From Armatimonadota bacterium (GTDB taxonomy: Bacteria > Sysuimicrobiota > Sysuimicrobiia > Sysuimicrobiales > Sysuimicrobiaceae): a stretch of DNA of 64,000 nucleotides. The DNA lies in the NCBI GenBank assembly GCA_031432545.1, contig JAVKGX010000001.1, positions 372,001 through 436,000 of the forward strand, read 5' to 3'. Positions within the stretch are counted from its first letter, which is position 1. Each line of letters begins with the position of its first letter. Shown piece by piece: positions 24,967-33,622 of the stretch. The position numbers and the translations under genes are program-made. Under the pieces are notes generated by a model, which was given only the letters and a program-made list of their open reading frames with translations, made no database searches and was not told the origin of the DNA.

Positions 24967-25962
24967 GTGACGAGGCGGGTGATGCACACCGGGTTGCGCG
25001 TGACGGCGCTGGCGGTTGCCGTGGCCCTTGCGCTGCCGGCGGCAGCGCAGACTGCGTCGTTCGACCCGGCGGCGATCTATGCGCGTGCCGCTCCGGCCGT
25101 CGCGGTCGTGCGCACAGTGCACGACGGTCGCACGGGCGTGGGCACCGCGTTCGCGATCTCGCCCGACGGCCATCTGCTCACCGCGGCGCACGTGGCGCGC
25201 CGCGCCGACCGCATCACCGTCACCTCTCCCGGCGGCCGACCGCAGGCGGCGCGGCTGGTGGGATACGACGCGCGCCGCGACCTGGCGGTTCTGGGCGTCG
25301 AGGCGGACAGGCCGGTTCCCCATCTGCGGGTCAGCGACGAGCACGTACGGGTCGGCGACCCGGTGGCGGTGATCGGCACGCCCCGCGGGCGACCGGGTGT
25401 GATGACCGTCGGCGAAGTTCTCGATACGGACACGACGCTTCCGGGCCTGGTGCCCGGCATCCTGGTGCGCTTCAGCGCGCCGGTCGCGCCGGGCAGCTCG
25501 GGCGGTCCGGTGCTGAACGCGCGGGCCGAGGCGATCGGCGTGGTGGTGGCGGCCTCCACGCGGCCCGGGGCGACCGGCGGCCTGGCGGTGTCCGGCCCGA
25601 CGATCTCCGCGTCGCTGCCGTCTCTGCTGGAGGGCGCACGGACCGAGCGGGCGTGGATCGGGATCGTGGGTACCTCGGTCACGCCCGAGCTGGCCGCCGA
25701 ACGGGGCCTACCCGTCACGCGGGGCGTCCTCGTCGTCGAGGTGGTGCCGGGCAGCCCAGCCTTCCGGGCCGGGCTGCGGGGAGGGGCGGACAACGGTGCA
25801 GGCGGAGACGTCCTCACCGCGCTGGACGAGGCCCCGCTCGGCGGCATGGAGGATCTGCTGCGGGCAGTCGGGGAACGTGTGCCGGGCCAGCGCGTCCGTC
25901 TGCGCGTGATTCGGGGCGAGCGGGTCCTCAACGTGGAGCTCGTCTTGGGGATACGGCCGTGA
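24967..25962 (+). CDS. Secreted trypsin-like serine protease with PDZ domain
   Basis: A 331-residue DegP/HtrA-like protein with a signal peptide (LRVTALAVAVALALPAAAQ). The catalytic triad is His in TAAHVAR, Asp in RRDLAVLGV and Ser in APGSSGGPVLN. A PDZ-like domain follows (VVPGSPAFRAGLRGGADN, DEAPLGGMEDLLRAV). The GTG at 24967 is chosen because GAGAGG lies about seven bases upstream. Its stop overlaps the GTG of the response regulator (GTGA). Adjacency to a two-component system suggests the protease monitors or feeds an envelope stress response. Confidence 0.87.
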   Translation: MTRRVMHTGLRVTALAVAVALALPAAAQTASFDPAAIYARAAPAVAVVRTVHDGRTGVGTAFAISPDGHLLTAAHVARRADRITVTSPGGRPQAARLVGYDARRDLAVLGVEADRPVPHLRVSDEHVRVGDPVAVIGTPRGRPGVMTVGEVLDTDTTLPGLVPGILVRFSAPVAPGSSGGPVLNARAEAIGVVVAASTRPGATGGLAVSGPTISASLPSLLEGARTERAWIGIVGTSVTPELAAERGLPVTRGVLVVEVVPGSPAFRAGLRGGADNGAGGDVLTALDEAPLGGMEDLLRAVGERVPGQRVRLRVIRGERVLNVELVLGIRP

Positions 25963-26684
25963 CGGAGCGATCGGCGGGCGCCAGAAACCGCGCCGCGATG
26001 GTGCTGGTCGTCGAGGACGAGCCGGAGATCGGACGTCTGCTGCGCTCGTACCTCGAGCGGGACGGTTACGCGGTTGTGCTGACGGGCGACGGTGAGACGG
26101 CGATCCGGGAGTTCGACAGCCGTCAGCCGGACCTGATCGTGCTCGACCTGATGCTGCCCGGCATCGACGGGTACGAGGTGTGCCGGCGCGTGCGGGGCGT
26201 CTCGCGGGTGCCGATCATCATGCTGACGGCGCGTGACGAGGTGGAGGACAAGGTCGCAGGACTGGAGCTGGGAGCCGACGACTACGTCACCAAGCCTTTC
26301 AGTCCGCGCGAGGTGGTGGCCAGGGTCCGCGCCGTCCTGCGGCGCAACCGCTGGGGCGGCCGCGAGGAGCTGCGCATGGGTGACCTGCACGTCGACTTTC
26401 GCTCGCAGGAAGTGACGCACCGCGGGCGGCCGGTGTCGCTGACGCCCACGGAGTGGCGCCTGCTCGAAGCATTGGCATCGCAGCCCGGCCATGTGTTCAC
26501 GCGACTGCAGCTCATCGACCGCGTCTACGGGTATTCGTTCGAGGGTTTCGAGCGCACGGTCGACGTCCACGTCAAGAACTTGCGCCAAAAGATCGAGCCG
26601 GACCCAAAGGAACCGAGGTACGTGCTCACGGTGTACGGGGTGGGATACAAGTTCGCGAGGGAGCCAGATGGGGCCCACGGCTAA
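25959..26684 (+). CDS. OmpR/PhoB-type response regulator
   Basis: A 241-residue regulator. The receiver domain has VVEDEPEIG, the phospho-acceptor Asp63 in LIVLDLMLPG, and the conserved Lys in YVTKPFSPREV. A winged-helix effector follows (~150-235: LTPTEWRLLEALASQPG, VDVHVKNLRQKIEPD, TVYGVGYKF). The GTG at 25959 overlaps the protease stop (GTGA); an in-frame ATG at 25998 directly before the receiver would remove 13 residues and is a reasonable alternative. Paired with the downstream histidine kinase. Confidence 0.93.
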   Translation: MTERSAGARNRAAMVLVVEDEPEIGRLLRSYLERDGYAVVLTGDGETAIREFDSRQPDLIVLDLMLPGIDGYEVCRRVRGVSRVPIIMLTARDEVEDKVAGLELGADDYVTKPFSPREVVARVRAVLRRNRWGGREELRMGDLHVDFRSQEVTHRGRPVSLTPTEWRLLEALASQPGHVFTRLQLIDRVYGYSFEGFERTVDVHVKNLRQKIEPDPKEPRYVLTVYGVGYKFAREPDGAHG

Positions 26685-27867
26685 AGAGGCACGGCGCATC
26701 GGGTTGCGGGCGCAGTTGACGCTGGCCTTCGCGATCATCGCGATCGCGTCGGTCGGTCTGGTGGCGGCCTGGGCCCAGTACACGACGGCGCAGCAGTTCG
26801 GAGCGTACATGGAGCGGGTGCGCCGTGGCGAGGTGACGTGGATCGCCGAGCAGCCGCCGCACGTCCGGGAGCTGTTCCTGCAGGGCATGCGCCCGGCGAC
26901 GAAGTTGTTCCGGCTGTCGCAACGCAAGTTCCTCAAGGCGTTCAATCAGTCGCTGTGGCTGGGCGGTGCGACCGCGGCCGGGCTCGCCGTCGCGGTGGCG
27001 CTCGTGGTGGCCGGTCGGCTGTCGCGGCCGCTGGCGGAGTTGCAGCGGGCGGCCCGCGGCATCGCGTCGGGCAACCTCGACCAGGTGGTACGACCCGCCG
27101 GCGGCGAGATCGGAGACGTCGCGGAGGCGTTCAACGCGATGGCCGCGCGGCTGCGCGCCAACGAGAGGATGCGGCAGGAACTGCTCGCGGCGGTCGCCCA
27201 CGAGCTGCGCACGCCGCTTTCGATCATCCAGGCCAACCTGGAGTCGTTCCTCGACGGGGTGTCCGAGCCTACGCCGGAACGCATCGCCGCGCTCCACACG
27301 CAAAGCGCTCTGCTGAGCCGGCTCATCACCGACCTGCGGGACCTGAGCCTGGCGGAGGCCGGTCAGTTGGCCCTGCGGCGCGCCCCGACCGATGTCGCGG
27401 CCCTGTGCCGGGAGTCGGTCGAGGTCCTCCAGCCGTGGATCGAAGAACGGGGCGTCGCCGTCGAGGTCTCCTCGCAAGGTGACACGGTGGTCGACGTAGA
27501 TGCCGACCGGATCCGACAGGTGATCCAGAACCTGCTGCACAACGCCGTCCGCTTCACGCCGTCGGGGGGCACCGTCGCCGTCCGTGCGACCTCGCGGTCG
27601 GATGGCGACGTCGAGGTCGTCGTCGACGACGGGGGGCCTGGCATCCCGCACGACGAACTCCCGCGCATCTTCGAGCCCTTCCATCGCGCGGACCCGTCTC
27701 GGTCGCGCGCGAGCGGCGGCAGCGGGCTGGGACTGGCGGTCGTCCGACACCTCGTCCACGCGCATGGCGGAACCGTACGCGCTCACAACCGGCCCGAGGT
27801 GGGCGCGCGGTTTGTTCTGACCCTGCCCCGCCGAGGTCCGGCCCACCGCACGGCCTCGGGTCGATAG
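26668..27867 (+). CDS. Sensor histidine kinase
   Basis: A 399-residue kinase with two transmembrane helices (~15-37 and ~97-116) bracketing a short sensor domain of about 60 residues, so it probably reads membrane or protein partners rather than binding a large ligand. A HAMP domain is at ~117-170 (RLSRPLAELQRAARG). The HisKA phospho-acceptor is His178 in AAVAHELRTPLS. The HATPase domain has the N box (QVIQNLLHNAVRF), G1 (VVDDGGPGIP), F (PFHRADPS) and G2 (SGLGLAVV). It overlaps the regulator by 17 bases. Confidence 0.93.
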   Translation: MGPTAKEARRIGLRAQLTLAFAIIAIASVGLVAAWAQYTTAQQFGAYMERVRRGEVTWIAEQPPHVRELFLQGMRPATKLFRLSQRKFLKAFNQSLWLGGATAAGLAVAVALVVAGRLSRPLAELQRAARGIASGNLDQVVRPAGGEIGDVAEAFNAMAARLRANERMRQELLAAVAHELRTPLSIIQANLESFLDGVSEPTPERIAALHTQSALLSRLITDLRDLSLAEAGQLALRRAPTDVAALCRESVEVLQPWIEERGVAVEVSSQGDTVVDVDADRIRQVIQNLLHNAVRFTPSGGTVAVRATSRSDGDVEVVVDDGGPGIPHDELPRIFEPFHRADPSRSRASGGSGLGLAVVRHLVHAHGGTVRAHNRPEVGARFVLTLPRRGPAHRTASGR

Positions 27868-27902
27868 CCGTCCGGGGCGCGGGCATGCCTGCCGTCTGCG
27901 GG

Positions 27903-27950
27903 TTGACACACCCGCCGGCGTCCCCTATTGTCACAGTACAAGTAGGACAA
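27903..27950 (+). promoter_or_regulatory. Promoter and candidate operator for the GntR-ddl operon
   Basis: TTGACA (27903-27908) and TATTGT (27926-27931) are separated by 17 bases. An inverted repeat, TTGTC (27928-27932) and GACAA (27946-27950), begins inside the -10, where a bound repressor would block initiation. This suggests autoregulation by the GntR protein whose TTG start follows at 27967. Confidence 0.6.
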
Positions 27951-27966
27951 ACACCCGGAGCCCGGC

Positions 27967-28962
27967 TTGGAGTTCGACCTGCAGCCTCACCTACCGCTCA
28001 CCGACCAGCTCAAGGAGCAGATCGCCTACCAGATCCTCAGCGGCCGGTTGCGGCCGGGCGACCGCCTGCCACCCGTGCGCACGCTCGCGTCGTTCTTGCG
28101 CGTGAACCGCAACACGGTCGCTCGCGCCTACCGGGAGCTGCGGTCGGAGGGATACCTCGATGCTGCCCCCGGGCGGGGAACCCGGGTGTCGGGCAGGCGC
28201 GGGGCGTCTGCGGAGCTGCGCGTGCGCCTGACCCGTTTCGCGGACGAGTTCCTGTCGGCGGGGCGCGCGGCGGGGCTCTCCATCGAAGACCTCAAGGGAC
28301 TGCTGGCGGCGCGGGCGCGTTCCCGCCAACCCACCGACGGCGGACCCGACATCCTGTTCGTCGAGTGCAACCCGTCAGATCTCAGGTACTTCACACGGGT
28401 CCTGTCGGCGGCGCTGGGCCTTCCGGTTCGGGGGGCACTGCTGTCCGATGCCGGTCGGGCGGCCCGCCGAGCGGATGTCGTCTGCACGACGTTCTTCCAC
28501 GTCGAGGAAGTCCAGGCGGCCCTGCCCGGACGCGAGGTCGTCGGGTTGGTGGCCCTGCCCGACTTCGACACCCTGGAGCGCGTGGCGAGGCTACCCAAGG
28601 GGACGTCGCTCGCCGTCGTGTGCGCGACCGAGGAGGGCGCGCGGAGCAAGGAGCGCTCCATCCGTGCGGTCGGCATTCGCGGTCGCCGGATCACCAGCGT
28701 GCACCTCGGCGATCCCCGGCGCCTGGCGCGCGCGATCGCCGCGGCGGACGTCGTGATCGCCTCACCGAAGGTACTCGAACGGCTGCGCCTGCCGCCGGAC
28801 AAGCCACGCATCGTGTTCGCCAGCGTGCTCCTCGATGGGGCGGTGAGCCTGTTGCGGGAGCGCATCGAGACCTGGCGCCGCACGTGCCGACCCCTCGCCG
28901 CATCGTCGGGTGCCGCCAACCGCCGTCCGCCGGCCAGGACCGCGGAGCCCGGCCGTGGATAA
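27967..28962 (+). CDS. GntR-family transcriptional regulator
   Basis: A 331-residue protein with an N-terminal GntR winged helix (~5-75: LTDQLKEQIAYQILSGRLRP, LPPVRTLASFLRVNRNTVAR, YRELRSEGYL). The C-terminal ~230 residues form an alpha/beta domain (DILFVECNPSDLRYFTRVLS, ADVVCTTFFHVEEVQ, VVIASPKVLERL) that looks like a ligand-binding fold, not the aminotransferase domain of MocR types. The TTG start is accepted because it places the HTH at the usual distance. Its 3' end overlaps ddl by 8 bases, so it may regulate cell-wall precursor synthesis. Confidence 0.85.
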   Translation: MEFDLQPHLPLTDQLKEQIAYQILSGRLRPGDRLPPVRTLASFLRVNRNTVARAYRELRSEGYLDAAPGRGTRVSGRRGASAELRVRLTRFADEFLSAGRAAGLSIEDLKGLLAARARSRQPTDGGPDILFVECNPSDLRYFTRVLSAALGLPVRGALLSDAGRAARRADVVCTTFFHVEEVQAALPGREVVGLVALPDFDTLERVARLPKGTSLAVVCATEEGARSKERSIRAVGIRGRRITSVHLGDPRRLARAIAAADVVIASPKVLERLRLPPDKPRIVFASVLLDGAVSLLRERIETWRRTCRPLAASSGAANRRPPARTAEPGRG

Positions 28963-30037
28963 GCTGCGGCTGGGCATCGTCTACGGCGGACGCTCGGGCG
29001 AGCACGAGGTGTCGAAGGTCTCTGCCGCCAACGTGCTGGCGGCGCTGGACCGGGACCGGTTCGAAGTCGTCGAGATCTTCATCGACCCCCGCGGTGCGTG
29101 GTACGTGGGGGGAAGCCGCGCCTGGCTCCGCCTGGACACCGAGGGCAAAGCAGTCTTTTGCGCCGGCGGCGGGGAGGTGGTCTGCGACGTGATGTTCCCC
29201 GTTCTGCACGGCCCGTACGGAGAGGACGGCACCATCCAGGGGCTGTTCGAAATGGTCAACGTGCCGTATGTCGGCGCCGGGGTGTTGGGATCGGCGATGG
29301 GCATGGACAAGGAAGTACAGAAGAAGGTATTGCGCGCAGCCGGCCTGCCGGTCGTGGACTTCGTGGCGTTCTCCGACCGGGAGTGGGCGTCCGACCCGGC
29401 CGCCGTACGGGAGGCCATCGTCGGCGGGTTGGGCTTTCCGGTGTTCACGAAACCCGCGCGGCTGGGGTCGTCGGTGGGCATCCGCATGGTGATGCACGTG
29501 GGCGCGCTCGATGCGGCGGTGGCCGACGCGCTGCAGTACGATACGAAAGTCGTCGTCGAGCGGGCGGTCCCGGCCCCGCTCGAGATCGAAGTGAGCGTGC
29601 TCGGCAACGACGAGCCGCAGGCATCCCTCCCTGGCGAGATCCGTCCCGCGCACGAGTTCTACGACTACGAAGCGAAGTACGTGGACCCCGACGGCGCCGA
29701 GTTGCTGATCCCCTCGAGCCTGGATGCCCCGCGCGCCGAGGAAGTCCGCCGACTGGCCTTGCGTGCCTACCGGGTGCTCGGCCTGGAGGGGATGGCCCGT
29801 GTCGATTTCCTGGCCGAGCGCGACGGGCCGGCGTACGTGAGCGAGGTGAACACCATCCCCGGCTTCACACAGATCAGCATGTATCCCAAACTGTGGGAGG
29901 CTTCCGGCCTGCCCTACCGCGAACTGTTGTCGCGGCTGGTGGACCTGGCGCTCGAACGGTGGCGGCGCCGCAACGCACTGAAGACGAGCTACGAAGGGGG
30001 AAGACGACTGCACAGGGCAGCCGGCGGTGACAGCTGA
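28955..30037 (+). CDS. ddl: D-alanine--D-alanine ligase
   Basis: A 360-residue ATP-grasp enzyme making the D-Ala-D-Ala dipeptide of peptidoglycan. Diagnostic stretches: IVYGGRSGEHEVSKVSA at the N-terminus, FPVLHGPYGEDGTIQGLFE, PVFTKPARLGSSVGI, YDYEAKYVD (the omega-loop region) and SEVNTIPGFTQISMYP. The GTG at 28955 gives a normal N-terminus. YDYEAKY with the adjacent Lys/Tyr pattern is the D-Ala type; a D-lactate ligase would differ there. It overlaps the GntR gene upstream, and dapF follows 63 bases later. Confidence 0.93.
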   Translation: MDKLRLGIVYGGRSGEHEVSKVSAANVLAALDRDRFEVVEIFIDPRGAWYVGGSRAWLRLDTEGKAVFCAGGGEVVCDVMFPVLHGPYGEDGTIQGLFEMVNVPYVGAGVLGSAMGMDKEVQKKVLRAAGLPVVDFVAFSDREWASDPAAVREAIVGGLGFPVFTKPARLGSSVGIRMVMHVGALDAAVADALQYDTKVVVERAVPAPLEIEVSVLGNDEPQASLPGEIRPAHEFYDYEAKYVDPDGAELLIPSSLDAPRAEEVRRLALRAYRVLGLEGMARVDFLAERDGPAYVSEVNTIPGFTQISMYPKLWEASGLPYRELLSRLVDLALERWRRRNALKTSYEGGRRLHRAAGGDS

Positions 30038-30100
30038 CCGGCGCGAAGCACGGGGCCCCAGGTCGGCCGCGGGCCGCTTGGGGTCGATCGAGGTGCCTGG

Positions 30101-30952
30101 GTGAACCGCTTCGTCAAGTCGCACGCGCTGGGCAACGACTACATCATCGTCGACCCAACCCAGCTTTCGTTCGAGCTGACCCCGCAGGCGATCCGCAGGA
30201 TCTGCGACCGGCACTTCGGGATCGGCTCGGACGGGATCCTTGCCCACGTGCCCTCGCACAGCGCCGACTTCGGACTGCGCATCTACAACCCGGACGGCAC
30301 CGAAGCCGAAAAGAGCGGCAATGGCCTACGGATCTTTGCCAAGTACCTCTACGACCACGGACACACCCCCAGGACACGTTTCACCGTCGAGACCCCGGGC
30401 GGGATCGTCACCTGCGACCTCCATCGGGAATACGCAGCGGTGCGGTCGATCACGGTGGACATGGGAGAGGCGACCTTCCGCAGCGACCGCATACCCGCGG
30501 GCGGGCCGCCGCGCGAGATCGTGGACGAGGAATTGGAAGTCGGTCCGATGCGCCTTCGCGTGACGGCGGTGAACGTCGGGAACCCCCACTGCGTCGTGTT
30601 CACCGAAGACCTGGGGTCCGTCGACTTCCACACGCTGGGACCGGCGCTTGAGCGGCACCCGCTGTTCCCACAGCGCGCCAACGTGCAGTTCGCCCAGGTT
30701 CTGTCGGCGGATCGCGTGCGGATCCGCATCTGGGAGCGCGGCGCTGGGGAAACGCTGGCGTCGGGTAGCAGCGCCAGCGCCGTCGCCGCCGCCTGTGTGC
30801 GTCGCGGTCTCACGGACCGACGGGTGGTCGTCGAGATGGACGGCGGTGTGCTGAGCATCGAGGTCAAAGAGGGATACGCTTTGCGCATGACCGGCCCCGC
30901 ATCGGAGGTGTATGCGGGCGAGATGTCAGCGGAGTTCGTAAAGACGTTGTGA
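30101..30952 (+). CDS. dapF: Diaminopimelate epimerase homologue lacking both catalytic cysteines
   Basis: A 283-residue protein with the DapF two-lobed fold: FVKSHALGNDYIIVD at the N-terminus, IGSDGIL, IYNPDGTEAE, VNVGNPHCVVF, and the second active-site segment GAGETLASG. DapF epimerises LL- to meso-diaminopimelate using two thiols. Here the first (normally A-E-x-C-G-N-G) is Ser72 in EAEKSGNGLRI, and the second (normally E-T-L-A-C-G) is Ser221 in GETLASGSSA. Both are serine, so the usual mechanism is in doubt; it may act with serine, be a divergent subfamily, or do something else. It follows ddl and overlaps the HAD gene (GTGA). Confidence 0.8.
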   Translation: MNRFVKSHALGNDYIIVDPTQLSFELTPQAIRRICDRHFGIGSDGILAHVPSHSADFGLRIYNPDGTEAEKSGNGLRIFAKYLYDHGHTPRTRFTVETPGGIVTCDLHREYAAVRSITVDMGEATFRSDRIPAGGPPREIVDEELEVGPMRLRVTAVNVGNPHCVVFTEDLGSVDFHTLGPALERHPLFPQRANVQFAQVLSADRVRIRIWERGAGETLASGSSASAVAAACVRRGLTDRRVVVEMDGGVLSIEVKEGYALRMTGPASEVYAGEMSAEFVKTL

Positions 30953-31800
30953 GCGCGAAGGACGCCTGGAATCTTTCCGGAAGGCGGGGCCATGTGGCGC
31001 CCGGAGGGGCGGACCTGCGCGCCGCACGGGCCGTGGTCTTGGATCTCGACGGCGTCGTCTATCGTGGGCGGCGGCCGCTTCCGGGTGCCCGGGAGTTTGT
31101 GGCCGCGCTGCGGCGGCGGCGCATCCCGTTCGTCTTTGCCACGAACAACTCGGCGCACACCGTCGGTGAGTACGCCGAGCGGCTGGAAGGGATGGGGATC
31201 AGCGCCTCACCGGAGCAGATCGTCACGTCGGCGGTGTGCGCCGCCGACTATCTGCGCAACCGAAAAGACGCGCCCGCGAAGGTGTTCGTGATCGGCGGGC
31301 CGGGGCTGCGCGCGACGCTCCGTCAGGCGGGGTTCGCCCTGGCCGACGCACCGCCCGCCGACGCGGTCGTGGTCGGGCTGGACGTGGAGCTGACCTACGC
31401 GCGGCTGCGCGACGCCTGCATCGCGATCCGGCGGGGCGCGTCGTTCGTCGCGACCAACCGCGACGCGAACCTGCCGGTCGAGGACGAACTGTGGCCGGGC
31501 AGCGGCGCCATCGTGGCGGCGATCGAGACGTCGACGGGGGTGTCGCCCGTGGTGCTGGGCAAGCCCGAGCCGTACCTGTTCGAGATGGCGCTCCGCCGCC
31601 TGGGTGCTGCGGCGGCGGAGACGGTCATGGTGGGGGACCAGGTCGCGACCGACATCGCAGGGGCCGCGCGCGTCGGAATGCGGACGGCCTTGGTGCTGTC
31701 CGGCGTGTCAGCGGCGGAAGACCCGGCCGGGTATGCCGCGCGCCCCGACGTCGTGGTCGTCGATCTGCACGAACTCGCGCGCCTCTTGGGACTGGCCTAG
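30949..31800 (+). CDS. HAD-IIA family phosphatase (NagD-like)
   Basis: A 283-residue haloacid dehalogenase-type hydrolase of the IIA group. Motif I is VVLDLDGVVYRG, motif II is FATNNSAH, and the C-terminal metal site is GKPEPYLFE with MVGDQVATDIAGA. The C2A cap lies between. Family members dephosphorylate small substrates such as nucleotides or sugar phosphates; the substrate here is unknown. The GTG overlaps the dapF stop. The first ~25 residues are not conserved, so a later start cannot be excluded. Confidence 0.87.
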   Translation: MSAKDAWNLSGRRGHVAPGGADLRAARAVVLDLDGVVYRGRRPLPGAREFVAALRRRRIPFVFATNNSAHTVGEYAERLEGMGISASPEQIVTSAVCAADYLRNRKDAPAKVFVIGGPGLRATLRQAGFALADAPPADAVVVGLDVELTYARLRDACIAIRRGASFVATNRDANLPVEDELWPGSGAIVAAIETSTGVSPVVLGKPEPYLFEMALRRLGAAAAETVMVGDQVATDIAGAARVGMRTALVLSGVSAAEDPAGYAARPDVVVVDLHELARLLGLA

Positions 31801-31843
31801 AAGGCAGCCCGCAGCCCCACGCCGAGACGGTCTCACAGGTGGA

Positions 31844-32278
31844 TCACTTCTGGAAGACGCGTGTTTGCTCTGTCTCGTCCGCCCGGATGGCACGCGTCGG
31901 TTCGGCTGGGCGCCCCTCGATCCGGGCGCGCAGCTCGTCGATCTGTCGCGTCAGGTCGTTGCGCAGGATGGCGATCTGCTCGGAGACGGTGTCGTAGGCG
32001 CGGCTTTTCATCTCGGCGATCTCGTGCTCACGGGCGGCCAGCCGGTCCTCCAGGCGCCTCCGGTCGGCGGCGGCCGCCGAAAGCGATATGCCGCTGGCGG
32101 CCAGCATCAGCAGGATCGCCCCGGCGGCGGCGATTAGGATCACGCCGATCAGGGGCGTCTGGTAGGAGCCCGTCGGCAGGTTGACGACTTCGGTCCGCAC
32201 GACGGTTGTTGGATTCAGCAACGCGAACGCGGCGGCCGCGGCCAGGAGGATCAACGCGAGCGAGGTCTGAAACCTCAT
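31844..32278 (-). CDS. LapA-domain membrane protein with coiled coil
   Basis: A 144-residue protein with two transmembrane helices (~5-22 and ~42-65: LIGVILIAAAGAILLMLAAS), the arrangement of LapA/DUF1049 proteins. It then has a cytoplasmic heptad-like region (~72-120: RRRLEDRLAAREHEIAEMKS) and a charged tail. E. coli LapA partners with LapB in lipopolysaccharide control, but LapA-domain proteins are also common in organisms without LPS. AAAAGGGGG precedes the ATG. It is divergent from the phosphoglycerate mutase gene. Confidence 0.75.
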   Translation of the reverse strand: MRFQTSLALILLAAAAAFALLNPTTVVRTEVVNLPTGSYQTPLIGVILIAAAGAILLMLAASGISLSAAAADRRRLEDRLAAREHEIAEMKSRAYDTVSEQIAILRNDLTRQIDELRARIEGRPAEPTRAIRADETEQTRVFQK

Positions 32279-32347
32279 GGGACGGCACCCCCTTTTCTGT
32301 TGATTACGTATCATGGGGATCGCGGAGTTCGCCAGCGGAGGTGTCAG

Positions 32348-33613
32348 TTGGCCAAGATTGTCTACGTGATCCTCGACGGACTCGGCGACCGCCCGATCGC
32401 GGCGCTGGGGGGCCGCACGCCCCTGGAGGCGGCGCACAAACCGAACCTCGACGGGCTGGCGGCTCGGGGGCGACAGGGCCGGGTGACGACGGTGGGCCCG
32501 GGCATCGCGCCGGAATCGGACGTCGCGGTGACCGCCATGCTCGGATACGATCCGCATCCATACCACGCCGGCCGCGGGCTTCTGGAAGCCCTGGGCATGG
32601 ACGTGCCGTTTGCCGACGGCAACCTGGCCCTGCGCGGCAACTTCGCGACCGTGGGTGCGGGGCGACAAATCCTCGACCGCCGCGTGGGGCGAGACCTCAC
32701 GAGCGCCGAAGCGCACGAACTGGCCGAGGCGGTCAACCGTCGGGTGCGCCTGACCGGTGCACGCTTTGCGCTGCGGGCCAGCGTGGGCCACCGGTGCGTC
32801 GTCGTCTTCTACGACGACCACGGCCCCCTGTCGGCCAGCATCGGCAACACCGATCCGGCGTATGCGCGCGTGGGCGGGCTGGGCGTCGCCGCCGCAGACT
32901 TCGCTGACGAGATCCAGGACTGCGTCCCGCTGGACGATTCCACGCAGGCGCGGCGGGCCGCCCACCTGGTGAACGAGTTCACGCGTGCTGCCCGTCAGGC
33001 GCTGGAAGATCACCCTGTGAACCGCCGGCGACGGCGGCAGGGCAAGTTGCCGGCCAACGCGATTTTGCTGCGCGACGCCAGCGACCACGTGCCCGCCGTT
33101 CCCGGCATCGCCCAGCGGTTCGGTCTTCGGATGGCCTGCTTCGTCGAGATGCCGGTCGAGCGCGGCATCGCCAGGATGCTGGGCATGGGCACGGTGGACG
33201 TGCCGCCCAGCGGGCAGGACGCGTCGGTGTACGCACAGTGGGCGGATCGGGCGGTGGAGGCGTTGCCGGAGTGGGACGGGTTGTACATCCACCTCAAGGG
33301 CCCCGACGAAGCCGGCCACGACGGCGACTGGGAGCGCAAGCGCCATAGCATCGAGGGGATCGACCGGCACTTCTTCGGAAAGCTGCTGCCGTCGGTGCTC
33401 GACGCGGTCGTATGTGTCACGGCGGACCACGCCACCCCTTGTGAGGTGGGCAGACACACCGACGACCCCGTGCCGTTGCTGGTGTCCGGGCCGGGCGTGG
33501 AACCGGACGGCGCGGGACCGTTTGGCGAGGGTTCGGCACCGCGCGGAAGCCTGGGCGACCTGCGCGGCATCGACGTGCTGCCCCTGCTCGCGAAGCTGGC
33601 GGGGCGAGGGTGA
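32348..33613 (+). CDS. apgM: 2,3-bisphosphoglycerate-independent phosphoglycerate mutase, archaeal type
   Basis: A 421-residue alkaline-phosphatase-superfamily enzyme interconverting 3- and 2-phosphoglycerate in glycolysis. It shows ILDGLGDRPI near the start, GIAPESDVAVTAMLGYDP carrying the catalytic serine, LHIHLKGPDE-type sequence (YIHLKGPDEAGHDGD), and the late metal site VTADHATPCEVGRHTDDPVP. This is the short aPGM form of archaea and some bacteria, not the 510-residue GpmI form. The TTG start at 32348 is preceded by GGAGGTG and puts the first beta strand at the N-terminus. Confidence 0.9.
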   Translation: MAKIVYVILDGLGDRPIAALGGRTPLEAAHKPNLDGLAARGRQGRVTTVGPGIAPESDVAVTAMLGYDPHPYHAGRGLLEALGMDVPFADGNLALRGNFATVGAGRQILDRRVGRDLTSAEAHELAEAVNRRVRLTGARFALRASVGHRCVVVFYDDHGPLSASIGNTDPAYARVGGLGVAAADFADEIQDCVPLDDSTQARRAAHLVNEFTRAARQALEDHPVNRRRRRQGKLPANAILLRDASDHVPAVPGIAQRFGLRMACFVEMPVERGIARMLGMGTVDVPPSGQDASVYAQWADRAVEALPEWDGLYIHLKGPDEAGHDGDWERKRHSIEGIDRHFFGKLLPSVLDAVVCVTADHATPCEVGRHTDDPVPLLVSGPGVEPDGAGPFGEGSAPRGSLGDLRGIDVLPLLAKLAGRG

Positions 33614-33622
33614 CGAGACGGC

